Made by a program: the position numbers and the translations under genes. Below, piece by piece: positions 24,139-31,287 of a stretch of DNA of 40,984 nt. A model generated the notes under the pieces. The model saw only the letters and a program-made list of their open reading frames with translations. It did not search any database and was not told the origin of the DNA. The stretch comes from Bacteroidales bacterium (lineage in GTDB: Bacteria > Bacteroidota > Bacteroidia > Bacteroidales > WCHB1-69): NCBI GenBank assembly GCA_017651425.1, contig JAGCCZ010000048.1, positions 1-40,984 on the forward strand, in the 5' to 3' direction. How positions within the stretch are numbered: the stretch's first letter is position 1; the number at the start of each line of letters is the position of its first letter.

Positions 24139-24783
24139 TTAAATCCCCAAAGACTGAATATATGACCCTATTTCTAGTGCGCATGTTGGCTTTTTGAATG
24201 TCACTGTTTTCATTGTTTTGCTTTTTTCATCGTATATTTTCCAGCAGCCGACACACCAGTAACCTTCTGTAATAAGGAAGTCGCTGTTCCCGTAATAGCC
24301 TACGCCCTCGCATCGAAGTGTCTTCCCGTCACGAAGATATTCCATGATATGCGCTCTATAATCAAGCTGAAATTCTTCAATCATCGTATCTACTTTGGTG
24401 ATATTGGTTAAGTGCAGGCCTGGTTTCCCCTCAAAGAATATCTCCATTTCCCCGCATTCGACCCCACTGCAGTAATCCATTTCAATTCTCATTCTTTCGT
24501 TTTGATTGATCCTCTCGTCATCCGTATAGGTGGCATGTCCATCCAGCACCCCATCGGCATAATGCTCGTTTTTAACCCATCCGTATTCTTCATACGTCCA
24601 AAATCCTGTTCTTCTGCCTTGGGCATCGTATTGTTTGACCTCCTTGAGGGTATCGGAGGCATAAGAAATGGTGTCGCTTTTTGGTGAAGTGCCAGCATCA
24701 AGGCTGTTAACGTTGCTGTTTTTGCAGGCCGTTAACCCTAAGACGAGCAAAAGAATCAATATTAGTAGGTTCTTCAAAATCAT
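24139..24783 (-). CDS. Lipoprotein with MORN-like repeats
   Basis: This 214-residue protein has lipoprotein signal MILKNLLILILLLVLGLTAC with the lipobox Cys at 20. The body has MORN/YwqK-like beta repeats: KEVKQYDAQGRRTGFWTYEE, WVKNEHYADGVLDGHATYTD, then EMEIFFEGKPGLHL and MEYLRDGKTLRCEG. The C-terminus GSYIQSLGI is echoed by a remnant at 29815. Function unknown; such proteins are often surface lipoproteins. It has its own -7 box at 24806-24813. Confidence 0.75.
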   Translation of the reverse strand: MILKNLLILILLLVLGLTACKNSNVNSLDAGTSPKSDTISYASDTLKEVKQYDAQGRRTGFWTYEEYGWVKNEHYADGVLDGHATYTDDERINQNERMRIEMDYCSGVECGEMEIFFEGKPGLHLTNITKVDTMIEEFQLDYRAHIMEYLRDGKTLRCEGVGYYGNSDFLITEGYWCVGCWKIYDEKSKTMKTVTFKKPTCALEIGSYIQSLGI

Positions 24784-24805
24784 AAAAGCGTCTGTTTTAC
24801 AGCTG

Positions 24806-24813
24806 CAAAAGTA
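24806..24813 (-). promoter_or_regulatory. -7 box of the MORN-like lipoprotein gene
   Basis: TACTTTTG on the minus strand, 23 bp upstream of the ATG. Confidence 0.55.
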
Positions 24814-24829
24814 GAAAAATATTCATATC

Positions 24830-24881
24830 AAACTCGAGTGCGGAAACAGCATATTTTTATATAGTTTCCGCACCTGAGTTT
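24830..24881 (-). terminator. Long hairpin behind the carbonic anhydrase gene
   Basis: Arms 24830-24847 (AAACTCGAGTGCGGAAAC) and 24864-24881 pair at 16 of 18 positions around a 16-nt AT-rich loop. It begins 10 bp past the carbonic anhydrase stop and ends just before the lipoprotein promoter. Confidence 0.65.
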
Positions 24882-24890
24882 AATTTCGTG

Positions 24891-25436
24891 TTATTTCCCA
24901 ATCTCCTCCAACGCCCCCGTCTCCGAATCGATGATGAACCCGCGCACCACGATGTCCTTCGGCACGAGCGGGTGGGTGCGGATGGTCTCGACGGTTTTGC
25001 GGACGGAGGTCGGGGTGTCCTTGAAGCCCTCTAACCAGTGGTTCAGGTCGATGCCGCATTGGCGGATGGTGGCGAGCGTTTCGTCGGTCACGCCGCGGGC
25101 GATCATCTCGTGGTGGAAGTGATCGTAGCTCATGTGACAGGCCCCGCAGTGCGAGTGCGCCACCACCATGATCTCCTCCACCCCGAGCTCGTAGATGGCC
25201 ACGATCAGACTGCGCATCGCCGAGTCGAAGGCGGAGATCACTAGTCCGCCGGCGTTCTTGATGATCTTCGCGTCGCCGTTCTTCAGCCCGAGCGCGGCGG
25301 GCAGCAGCTCCGTCAGCCGCGTGTCCATGCACGACAGCACCGCCAACTTCTTGTCGGGGTACTTGTCGGTGAGATACTTTTCGTAGCCCTTCTGCGCCAC
25401 GAATGTTTTGTTGTATTCGATAATTTGGTCGATCAT
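24891..25436 (-). CDS. Beta-class carbonic anhydrase
   Basis: Zinc enzyme of 181 residues interconverting CO2 and bicarbonate in the cytoplasm. Zinc ligands and the dyad are visible: LAVLSCMDTRLTELLP gives C36, D38 and R40; VVAHSHCGACHMSYDHF gives H94 and C97. The C-terminal VRGFIIDSETGALEEIGK is standard. The start at 25436 (MIDQIIEYNKTF) was chosen over 25496 because the upstream stretch is not homologous to the family and overlaps the neighbour's end. Length is typical (about 180). A strong hairpin follows. Confidence 0.92.
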   Translation of the reverse strand: MIDQIIEYNKTFVAQKGYEKYLTDKYPDKKLAVLSCMDTRLTELLPAALGLKNGDAKIIKNAGGLVISAFDSAMRSLIVAIYELGVEEIMVVAHSHCGACHMSYDHFHHEMIARGVTDETLATIRQCGIDLNHWLEGFKDTPTSVRKTVETIRTHPLVPKDIVVRGFIIDSETGALEEIGK

Positions 25437-25485
25437 AGAATGTTGTTTCTTTACTTGTCTTATAAAAACAAAAATGCAATGTTGT

Positions 25486-25755
25486 TTACTTGCCAATATT
25501 TTCCAGCTGCCGTCTCATATCCCGTTCATTCCAATTTGTTGGCTTCTTCTTGACAGAGAAAAAGGGAAATCCGTTGTTTATCCATCGCTGCCGATATTCT
25601 GAAAATGAGAGTCCCTTGGATTCGTCGTCGAACCCGAATTCAAAACCACAGCATGAGCAAATAACGTATGTTGGATATCCCAAATCGTCACACGGCGGTT
25701 CAGACATCTTGTCGTAACCGCACACAGGGCAGATATATGTATTCGTTTTACTCAT
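25486..25755 (-). CDS. CPCC-type zinc-ribbon protein
   Basis: An 89-residue protein with two knuckles, YICPVCGYDKM and VICSCCGFEFGFDDESKG, then YRQRWINNGFPFF. This is the CPCC cysteine-rich family, small zinc proteins often found near toxin or immunity loci. No toxin neighbour is seen here, and the function is unknown. It lies 49 bp upstream of the carbonic anhydrase start and may be co-transcribed. Confidence 0.8.
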   Translation of the reverse strand: MSKTNTYICPVCGYDKMSEPPCDDLGYPTYVICSCCGFEFGFDDESKGLSFSEYRQRWINNGFPFFSVKKKPTNWNERDMRRQLENIGK

Positions 25756-25785
25756 TACAAATCAATTCGTCTCAATTCAATGGTG

Positions 25786-25793
25786 CAAAAATA
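25786..25793 (-). promoter_or_regulatory. -7 box of the CPCC gene
   Basis: TATTTTTG on the minus strand. The upstream text (AAATTGTTGCGCA...CACTTTTTCAAAA) closely resembles that at 27022-27056, ahead of another minus-strand gene. Confidence 0.55.
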
Positions 25794-25870
25794 ATCAAAA
25801 TTGTTGCGCACAGACAACACTTTTTCAAAATAAATATGAATTATCCCCTTGAATCTTGTAAATACCTTGT

Positions 25871-25933
25871 CTGCGTATTTCTGCGAGTTCGGCGGGCATA
25901 TAATTGTCCCGCAGACCACGCAGATTAACGCAG
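25871..25933. repeat. Long imperfect inverted repeat in a 342-bp gene-free stretch
   Basis: Arms 25871-25896 (CTGCGTATTTCTGCGAG...) and 25908-25933 (...CACGCAGATTAACGCAG) pair over 26 bp with several mismatches around an 11-nt loop. The GCAGATT-ACGCAGATT text is of a kind seen in intergenic repeats of many Bacteroidota genomes. The rest of 25756-26097 is AT-rich with the CPCC promoter at its left; I see no gene there. Confidence 0.65.
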
Positions 25934-26097
25934 ATTATCATACCGTTTTTTTGCAAGACTTAAAGAGATAATTCTGAATAATATTATGAGCTATCTATGC
26001 ACAATCAGATTTTTTTATATCATTGCTCCCTGCGCACTATCGGAATTAAAAATGTAACTATGATATTCAAAAGAAAAATTTCAAAATGAGTTCAGGG

Positions 26098-26553
26098 TTA
26101 CTGTTTGCACATTCGTTCAATCAATTCACCGTGCTGAGAGTACAGTTTCAGCAACTCCTCCTTCTTGGCCAACTCGAAATTCTCGAAACGGAAGGCCGGG
26201 CCGACGGCGCACCCGACAAGACAAAAACCGCGCTTGGACGGTATTTCAGCAGCAAACCACTGTTCCGGATAGATGATCACCTGCATCTCATTTTGGTCTG
26301 AAAGTTGATGGACGACCAGTGTCCCGTCCGGGTCGATTACATAGATATTGAGGGGTTCGCCTGTGTGAAAATACCAGATTTCCACCATATTGTGCAGACG
26401 GTGGAACGCCGACATATCGTTGGCGGTCAGCATATAATAGATGGTGGAGACCGCTTTGTCGCCTGTTTCGTCGTTACCGAACAGTTGTCGGTAATAGCCG
26501 CCTTCGGGATGTGGCTCAAGGCCAAGTTTCTGAATATATTCTGAAGCGTTCAT
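26098..26553 (-). CDS. Cupin_5 (DUF985) family protein
   Basis: A 151-residue small-molecule-binding beta-barrel. It opens MNASEYIQKLGLEPHPEGGY, then YRQLFGNDE, STIYYMLTANDMSAFHRLHN, EIWYFHTGEPLNIYVIDPDG, the canonical cupin_5 order. The start at 26553 lies 2 bp past the stop of the upstream gene, indicating a two-gene operon. No enzymatic activity is established for the family; sugar or sugar-epimer binding is suspected. A 3'-end echo of this gene may lie at 29756-29785. Confidence 0.85.
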   Translation of the reverse strand: MNASEYIQKLGLEPHPEGGYYRQLFGNDETGDKAVSTIYYMLTANDMSAFHRLHNMVEIWYFHTGEPLNIYVIDPDGTLVVHQLSDQNEMQVIIYPEQWFAAEIPSKRGFCLVGCAVGPAFRFENFELAKKEELLKLYSQHGELIERMCKQ

Positions 26554-26555
26554 AT

Positions 26556-26993
26556 TTATTGGGTATTTGTACAACCTATCTTATAATACCGCTTCCGTAT
26601 CACCACCAACCGCACCAGCCAAATTGCGAAGAAGGCATCGGAAAGAATCTTGTAGAGCGGGGGCATCGTGATGAACCACGAGACGATCCATAGGACGAGG
26701 TCAATGTCAAACAGGATGTTCCAGAGCCGTTCGCGGTCGTGGAACGTGCAGAGGACCTCTCCGTTTTGCGGAATCTCCACCTCTGTGGTGGACGACAGCG
26801 ACAGGTCGATGCTCTTGCCGCTTTTCCCCAAACGCAGCGGACCGCCGAACTGCACTCGGAGGCTGTATTTTCCGGGCGGCGCTTCAATGCGCAGGTCGTG
26901 GTCTCTCATCATCCCGGCGAAATAGCTGTTGATGAAGACCGCGTGCGGCAGTTTCGGTTCGTACCAGTGGCGGATATGGCGGACAGTCAGCAT
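26556..26993 (-). CDS. Hypothetical protein with C-terminal membrane segment
   Basis: This 145-residue protein starts MLTVRHIRHWYEPKLPHAVF. The N-terminal half is beta-rich (RIEAPPGKYSLRVQFGGPLR, LSLSSTTEVEIPQNGEVLC) and could be a PEGA-like small domain. The C-terminal third is hydrophobic (LVLWIVSWFITMPPLYKILS, FFAIWLVRLVVIRKRYYKIG), probably two membrane helices. No family recognised. A decayed copy is at 23998-24106, so the gene has been duplicated locally. First gene of an operon with cupin_5. Confidence 0.7.
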   Translation of the reverse strand: MLTVRHIRHWYEPKLPHAVFINSYFAGMMRDHDLRIEAPPGKYSLRVQFGGPLRLGKSGKSIDLSLSSTTEVEIPQNGEVLCTFHDRERLWNILFDIDLVLWIVSWFITMPPLYKILSDAFFAIWLVRLVVIRKRYYKIGCTNTQ

Positions 26994-27013
26994 AATTCCT
27001 TTTATTTGGATTG

Positions 27014-27021
27014 CAAAAGTA
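27014..27021 (-). promoter_or_regulatory. -7 box of the 26556-26993 gene
   Basis: TACTTTTG on the minus strand, 21 bp upstream of the ATG. Confidence 0.55.
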
Positions 27022-27095
27022 AGAAATTGTTGCGCAAATGCAGCACTTTTCAAAAAAAATTGTTGTTTGCGCGCAACAGTTTTGTTGTAACCACT

Positions 27096-27122
27096 ATCAC
27101 GGGTTGCAATACAACCCGTGAT
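27096..27122 (-). terminator. Perfect 11-bp hairpin after the small ORF
   Basis: ATCACGGGTTG (27096-27106) and CAACCCGTGAT (27112-27122) are perfectly complementary around a 5-nt loop. It would end the short transcript from the promoter at 27297. No U-run is seen. Confidence 0.65.
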
Positions 27123-27174
27123 TTCGGGCGATTTCACTAATGGTTTCTTCGGCAAACGGCTGTGAAAATGAAGA

Positions 27175-27243
27175 TTACTCTTCTTCCTGTTTCACAGCAC
27201 TCTCCGGCCACACCGGCTTGCCGTCTTTTCTGTTGTGCCCCAT
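27175..27243 (-). CDS. Candidate 22-residue small protein
   Basis: ATG at 27243, purine-rich GAAAG directly upstream, and 22 codons (MGHNRKDGKPVWPESAVKQE, then EE) before TAA. It lies between a near-ideal promoter (27297-27326) and a perfect hairpin (27096-27122), so a discrete transcript of about 200 nt is predicted. An in-frame TGA two codons before the ATG shows it is not the tail of a longer frame. The rest of 26994-27432 holds the downstream promoter and otherwise AT-rich DNA. The peptide is hydrophilic and not a signal sequence. It could also be a non-coding RNA. Confidence 0.4.
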   Translation of the reverse strand: MGHNRKDGKPVWPESAVKQEEE

Positions 27244-27296
27244 CTTTCAGCGCATTTGAAACAATTTATGGTTTACAGCTTTTTATAGTTCGACTG

Positions 27297-27326
27297 CAAA
27301 GATACAACTTTTTCAAAGCTTGCAAA
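27297..27326 (-). promoter_or_regulatory. Strong promoter of the small ORF
   Basis: On the minus strand TTTG ends at 27323, then 18 bp, then TATCTTTG (27304-27297). Confidence 0.65.
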
Positions 27327-27432
27327 AAATGCGAATTTATTTTTATATGGTTTGGAGTTACGTGCAAAGGATTTTCCAAGACAATATTCAGTGCTCGCCT
27401 CCGTTGTCCATTTATCACCATCTTTCATCAAT

Positions 27433-28623
27433 ATGAGACACCTCGCTTACTTTCTTTCAAATCACGGCAAGCAGTTGAGATACAAGGTGATGCCGTTCCT
27501 TAACCTGTTTTTGGTCGTGGTTTCTGTGGTGCTGAATCATCATTTTAACGGCGGCTTCTGCGTGTTCGTGGTATGGGCCGCGATCGTGCAGATAGTGGGC
27601 TTCCTTAACATCATCCTATTCACCTGGTTGGAGCGCACACCGTTGTGGCGGCCCAATGCCTTGATGTGCGGTATCAGCACGGGCGTGTTTCTCTATTGGT
27701 TCTGTTTCACATTTCCCGACAACATCATTCTTCCCATACCGCAATGGTTTCTTTTTGTGCTGATATGGTGCAATCTGGTGCATCCCGTCAATAAGAAGGT
27801 GCGGCTTTGGTATGCGGCTGGTTTGGTGATGTGCGCCGTTTTTGTGCTATGGAGCGGACTGACCTTCCGTTCGGCGGCGAATGGGGTGCGAAACGGCGAG
27901 TATGACAAGCGCAACCCGATGACGGAACGGATTTTAGGTATGCATTTCCGCTATCATACACGGGCGTGCCCGTTCGACGGCTGGCGTCCGCCGCTGCACG
28001 ACCCCGCTATGGTGATCGGAATGCGCCTCAACGGAGATCAGGACCCGCTTGCCCCGATATGTCTGGAGGACAGAGTGATACTATACCACACCGTCTTCCC
28101 CGACCGGCCGGTGATGGCCCGCTGCGCGTGCAGCGTGGAGTCTGAGGGATATGGTTATTTCACCGACAATTTGTGGAAAACCTTGTCTTTCCCGCCGGCT
28201 CCCAAAATAAGATATGTGAATTGGTTGGACTTTTCTCCTTATTATCAAGAGTATAACAATCAATATTTGCAAGAGGCCGGACTACCGTTCACTGTGTTGG
28301 ATGACCGTTGCAAAATGCTGGCAGCCCATTGGGAAGGCCGTTGCGACACCATCGTTGTGCCCGACACCGCCGCCTATTTTAAAGAGGTGGCCTTAGTGGA
28401 GTTCGATGGTCGGCGGATGTACCGCTTCATTTGCGAAAAAGAGGATTGTTTAGTGGCGATGCTGATGACTCCCTCCGGCCAGCGTTTCATCACCGACACC
28501 TTTAATTTGCAGCTGGAACCCTATCTCTTTTCCAAGGAATCCCTCGGGAATGGCCAGGCGGTGGAGATTTACTACCTCGACCGTGACGTGCGCGACACGG
28601 TTAGGATCCGCGCGGTGGAATGA
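27433..28623 (+). CDS. Polytopic membrane protein of unknown function
   Basis: A 396-residue protein on the plus strand. The N-terminal 150 residues hold about five membrane segments: MPFLNLFLVVVSVVLN, GFCVFVVWAAIVQIVGFLNI, MCGISTGVFLYWFCFTF, WFLFVLIWCNLVHP and AAGLVMCAVFVLWSGL. A soluble domain of about 240 residues follows (TERILGMHFRYHTRACPFDG, DRVILYHTVFPDRPVMARCA, DTIVVPDTAAYFKEVALVEF). I do not recognise the soluble domain. The start at 27433 (MRHLAYFLSNHGKQ) is preferred to 27352, whose extra residues are unlike a protein start. It ends 4 bp from the convergent CDF stop. Confidence 0.7.
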   Translation: MRHLAYFLSNHGKQLRYKVMPFLNLFLVVVSVVLNHHFNGGFCVFVVWAAIVQIVGFLNIILFTWLERTPLWRPNALMCGISTGVFLYWFCFTFPDNIILPIPQWFLFVLIWCNLVHPVNKKVRLWYAAGLVMCAVFVLWSGLTFRSAANGVRNGEYDKRNPMTERILGMHFRYHTRACPFDGWRPPLHDPAMVIGMRLNGDQDPLAPICLEDRVILYHTVFPDRPVMARCACSVESEGYGYFTDNLWKTLSFPPAPKIRYVNWLDFSPYYQEYNNQYLQEAGLPFTVLDDRCKMLAAHWEGRCDTIVVPDTAAYFKEVALVEFDGRRMYRFICEKEDCLVAMLMTPSGQRFITDTFNLQLEPYLFSKESLGNGQAVEIYYLDRDVRDTVRIRAVE

Positions 28624-28627
28624 GACC

Positions 28628-29743
28628 TCACTCGCTGTAGTTGTGGTCCACCACGACCACTACATCCATTCCCGGCACTAAGGGCTGTATCTCGGCGGTG
28701 AGCTGCGCGATGAGGGCAGCATCATCGTGGACGGAGATGTCAGGGACCACATCGACGGAAAGCATCTTGTCGCGCTCCGAATAGTAGAAGCCGTGTACCT
28801 GCACAATCTCTTGGTGGGCGGACAACGTCTGTATCACCTGCGTCTGTAACTCTGACATCTTGTTTTTGCCGGTGGCGATGGCATAAACGCCGACGGTCAT
28901 AATGATGCCGTGCCGCACGAACATTTGCGTGGTGATCTTGCGCGTGAGCCCGTGGATGTCGTGCGCCGACATCGTGTCATATACGCTGATGTGCAGCGAG
29001 CCGATCTTCACGTCGGGACCGTAGTTGTGGAGGATGAGGTCATACACCCCGTGCACGCCCTCGAACTCGCTGACTTCCTGCTTGATCTGGGAGGTGAGCT
29101 CCGCCGGGATGCTGGTGCCCAACAACTCGTTGACGGGCGAGGCGAGCATCTCGATACCGGCCTTGATGATGACGAGCGAGATCAGCGCGCCAAGGTAGCC
29201 GTCGATGGAGACGTTCCACAGCAGCATAATGCCTGCCGACACGAGGGTGGCTAAGGTGATGATGGCATCGAACAGCGCGTCCGAGCCGGAGGCAATCAGC
29301 GCGTCGCTCTTCAGCTGCGTGCCCTTGCGTTTCACATACAGCCCCAACACGATCTTCACCGCGATGGCCACCACGATGACCACGAGCGTCACCGTCGTAT
29401 AGCTCGGCTCCGTGGGGTGGAAGATCTTCTTCACCGACTCGATGAACGAGGTGATGCCCGCCGAGAGCACGATGACGGCGATGATGATGGCGCTGAAATA
29501 CTCGATGCGCCCGAATCCGAAGGGATGCTTGCGGTCAGCGGGACGCTGCGAGAGCTTCGTGCCCACGATGGTGATGACGCTCGACAGCGCGTCGCTGAGG
29601 TTGTTGACGGCGTCCATCACGATGGCCACGCTGCTGGCCAAGATGCCGACACCGGCCTTAAAAGCGGCCAAAAGCACGTTGGCGGCGATGCCGATCCAAC
29701 TGGTGCGGATAATCTGTGTACTACGATCGGGTTGTTCGCTCAT
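28628..29743 (-). CDS. Cation diffusion facilitator (CDF) transporter
   Basis: Proton-coupled divalent metal exporter of the inner membrane, 371 residues. Six membrane helices are visible: WIGIAANVLLAAFKAGVG, ASSVAIVMDAVNNLSDALSS (metal site D44, N48, D51), FGRIEYFSAIIIAVIVLSAG, VTLVVIVVAIAVKIVLGLYV, SDALFDAIITLATLVSAGIM, and YLGALISLVIIKAGIEML. The cytoplasmic domain starts about 215 (EFEGVHGVYDLILHNYGPDV) and is longer than usual at about 155 residues. Metal is not predictable with confidence. The start is MSEQPDRSTQ (29743) or the ATG three codons upstream. Confidence 0.9.
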   Translation of the reverse strand: MSEQPDRSTQIIRTSWIGIAANVLLAAFKAGVGILASSVAIVMDAVNNLSDALSSVITIVGTKLSQRPADRKHPFGFGRIEYFSAIIIAVIVLSAGITSFIESVKKIFHPTEPSYTTVTLVVIVVAIAVKIVLGLYVKRKGTQLKSDALIASGSDALFDAIITLATLVSAGIMLLWNVSIDGYLGALISLVIIKAGIEMLASPVNELLGTSIPAELTSQIKQEVSEFEGVHGVYDLILHNYGPDVKIGSLHISVYDTMSAHDIHGLTRKITTQMFVRHGIIMTVGVYAIATGKNKMSELQTQVIQTLSAHQEIVQVHGFYYSERDKMLSVDVVPDISVHDDAALIAQLTAEIQPLVPGMDVVVVVDHNYSE

Positions 29744-29755
29744 ATCTTTCATAAT

Positions 29756-29890
29756 GAATTCAGGGTTAATGTTTACACATTTTTAAGAGGCCTTAATATT
29801 GTTTGTCGATTTTGCTAAATCCCCAAAGAGTAAATGTGCGATTCTATCTCGAAGTTTGGCACCCAAAGGGTATAGTTTTCTTCATGACTA
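29756..29890 (-). pseudogene. 3'-end scars of a MORN-like lipoprotein gene and possibly a cupin_5 gene
   Basis: From about 29890 to 29815 the minus strand encodes YTLWVPNFEIESHIYSLGI then stop, echoing CALEIGSYIQSLGI of the lipoprotein at 24139. Its DNA shares the AAATCCCCAAAGA tail. Next, 29756-29785 reads LLKMCKH then stop, followed by GTTCAGGG-like text, echoing the last codons and 3' flank of cupin_5 at 26098 (ERMCKQ). The first match is fair and the second short. Confidence 0.4.
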
Positions 29891-29917
29891 TCTTTCCTTT
29901 GTTCGGTTAATGGAATA

Positions 29918-30445
29918 TTAATAAGTGTGGAATGTGCTGAAACGAATATGTCCGTAATCTTGTAAAGATTTCGCTTCTTCAAGTAACGCTTCGGAAACTG
30001 GCAGTTGGTTCCACAAACGGTATTGCAAAGTGGATATGTCTTCTAATTCGACATACTCGAGATCATAATTTAAAGTGTATTCTTTAAGTAAAGAAACAAA
30101 TTCATCTTTGTTATGGGCTTTTGCAATTGTTTGGGCGTATGCGCCTTCCACATCACCCAATAATTCATTATTTCTTGAACGAGTTTTAACATGAAGACAA
30201 CCAAACCAAATATCCTTATATTTTGATGTCATCTGGATATTCATCAGCTCATACAGATACGCTGGGCTTTGCACATACAACTCGCCTTCCTCATCCTGCA
30301 AGATATCCATCAATGGGGAATTATAGACTTTCTCCATTGCCTGCTCAATACTGCTCCCAGTGTCCTCCATCACATATTTCACCAACTCGCTCAAGGCGTA
30401 GTCGGTAAGATATGTCGCTATTTGGTGATGATTTGGCTGAATCAT
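29918..30445 (-). CDS. Third gene of the DUF3791-DUF3990 operon
   Basis: This 175-residue protein starts MIQPNHHQIATYLTDYALSE. The N-terminal 75 residues (LVKYVMEDTGSSIEQAMEKV, YNSPLMDILQDEEGELYVQS, PAYLYELMNIQM) follow the helical DUF3791-like plan and might be a second antitoxin-type module. The remainder (KDIWFGCLHVKTRSRNNELL, EYTLNYDLEYVELEDISTLQ) is unassigned. Its ATG overlaps the TGA of the DUF3990 gene as ATGA, so translation is coupled. Its position after the enzyme gene in a three-gene unit suggests a neutralising or accessory part, which is inference. Confidence 0.7.
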   Translation of the reverse strand: MIQPNHHQIATYLTDYALSELVKYVMEDTGSSIEQAMEKVYNSPLMDILQDEEGELYVQSPAYLYELMNIQMTSKYKDIWFGCLHVKTRSRNNELLGDVEGAYAQTIAKAHNKDEFVSLLKEYTLNYDLEYVELEDISTLQYRLWNQLPVSEALLEEAKSLQDYGHIRFSTFHTY

Positions 30446-30930
30446 ACGGTTTCAACATTTATTTTATGGAGGAAACACAGAGCTCTGTCTGTTCCAAAGT
30501 AATATTGCTGGTCAAGATATTTGTCTTGTAACAACAATGCGGCCTGTTCGGGAGAATAAATACCTTCACGATAATTGGTCAGTTGCAGCACAACACCATC
30601 ATTAGCAATCGGGCCAATAACGATGTCGTAATCGTGAATGGACGATGTGTTCTTTCTATCACGATTTGCATCCACAAACAAAAGCCACTCTACAGTAGCT
30701 TTTTCAGGAAATCGTTTTATCTTCAAATCTGATGGCAATGTCGTTTCGTCAAATTCGTAGGTTATCAACGTGGCTTCCCCTCCAAAAAGTCGAGCTCGTT
30801 TTTGGGCCATACGTACAGCAGTTGTTCTGTCTGGTGTTGCATAGAATCCTTTGCCGAAGTCTTTGTGTCGCAAGCCTCGGGAGAGGTCTATCACCTCAAT
30901 GTCAGTATTTGTACCGTGGTATAGTTTCAT
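30442..30930 (-). CDS. DUF3990, ADP-ribosyltransferase-like protein
   Basis: A 162-residue protein. MKLYHGTNTDIEVIDLSRGL gives the HGT that starts many ADP-ribosyltransferase folds, then HKDFGKGFYATPDRTTAVRM gives the GFYxTxD/A element, and Glu residues follow. This is the DUF3990 pattern, related to the ADP-ribosyltransferase superfamily, so NAD-dependent modification of a host target is the likely activity. The start at 30930 was chosen because HGT must be near the N-terminus and because ATG overlaps the upstream TGA as ATGA. Flanked by DUF3791 upstream and the third gene downstream, all coupled. Toxin-antitoxin behaviour is inference. Confidence 0.8.
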   Translation of the reverse strand: MKLYHGTNTDIEVIDLSRGLRHKDFGKGFYATPDRTTAVRMAQKRARLFGGEATLITYEFDETTLPSDLKIKRFPEKATVEWLLFVDANRDRKNTSSIHDYDIVIGPIANDGVVLQLTNYREGIYSPEQAALLLQDKYLDQQYYFGTDRALCFLHKINVETV

Positions 30931-31142
30931 GCAAGCAAACCTCCGTTTTGTTGGCAAATAATGAGCAGATCGTCTATAGTTTCATCCATCGACTGAAGAT
31001 GTTCCACATCGTAAAACTCAATCAGGAAGGATAGTCCTTTGTGCTTGTGCAGGTAGTTGAACGCTGCTTGTCGGGGCATCGCGAAACGTTGTCCGAAAGC
31101 CTGCACGGCAGCTGTTAAAAATGGAATCTCATATTTGCTCAT
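30927..31142 (-). CDS. DUF3791 protein
   Basis: A 71-residue, all-helical protein: MSKYEIPFLTAAVQAFGQRF, AMPRQAAFNYLHKHKGLSFL, EFYDVEHLQSMDETIDDLLI. The F-Y-D-V-E-H-L-Q-S segment matches the family's Y-x-x-x-H-x-x-S core, also seen in the partial gene at 1-202. It heads the operon as expected for an antitoxin-like partner. The start at 31142 is preferred to 31229 because the -7 box at 31175-31182 lies between them. Confidence 0.8.
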   Translation of the reverse strand: MSKYEIPFLTAAVQAFGQRFAMPRQAAFNYLHKHKGLSFLIEFYDVEHLQSMDETIDDLLIICQQNGGLLA

Positions 31143-31174
31143 AACAAGTATTAGTTTTTCCTTATCCCAAAATG

Positions 31175-31182
31175 CAAAGATA
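31175..31182 (-). promoter_or_regulatory. -7 box of the DUF3791-DUF3990 operon
   Basis: TATCTTTG on the minus strand, 32 bp upstream of the first ATG. Confidence 0.6.
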
Positions 31183-31287
31183 CACTTTTTTCCGATGAAC
31201 AGCCTTAACCTCACCTCATTTTTTTTCAATATACAAATTGTTTGTCAATCGTGTGGTGATGCCTCGGAGAGGTGTCACGCACAAATG

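Noticed and set aside
24880..25479. 199-codon minus-strand frame overlapping carbonic anhydrase
   Set aside because: Arginine-rich text in the wrong frame of a clear beta-carbonic anhydrase.
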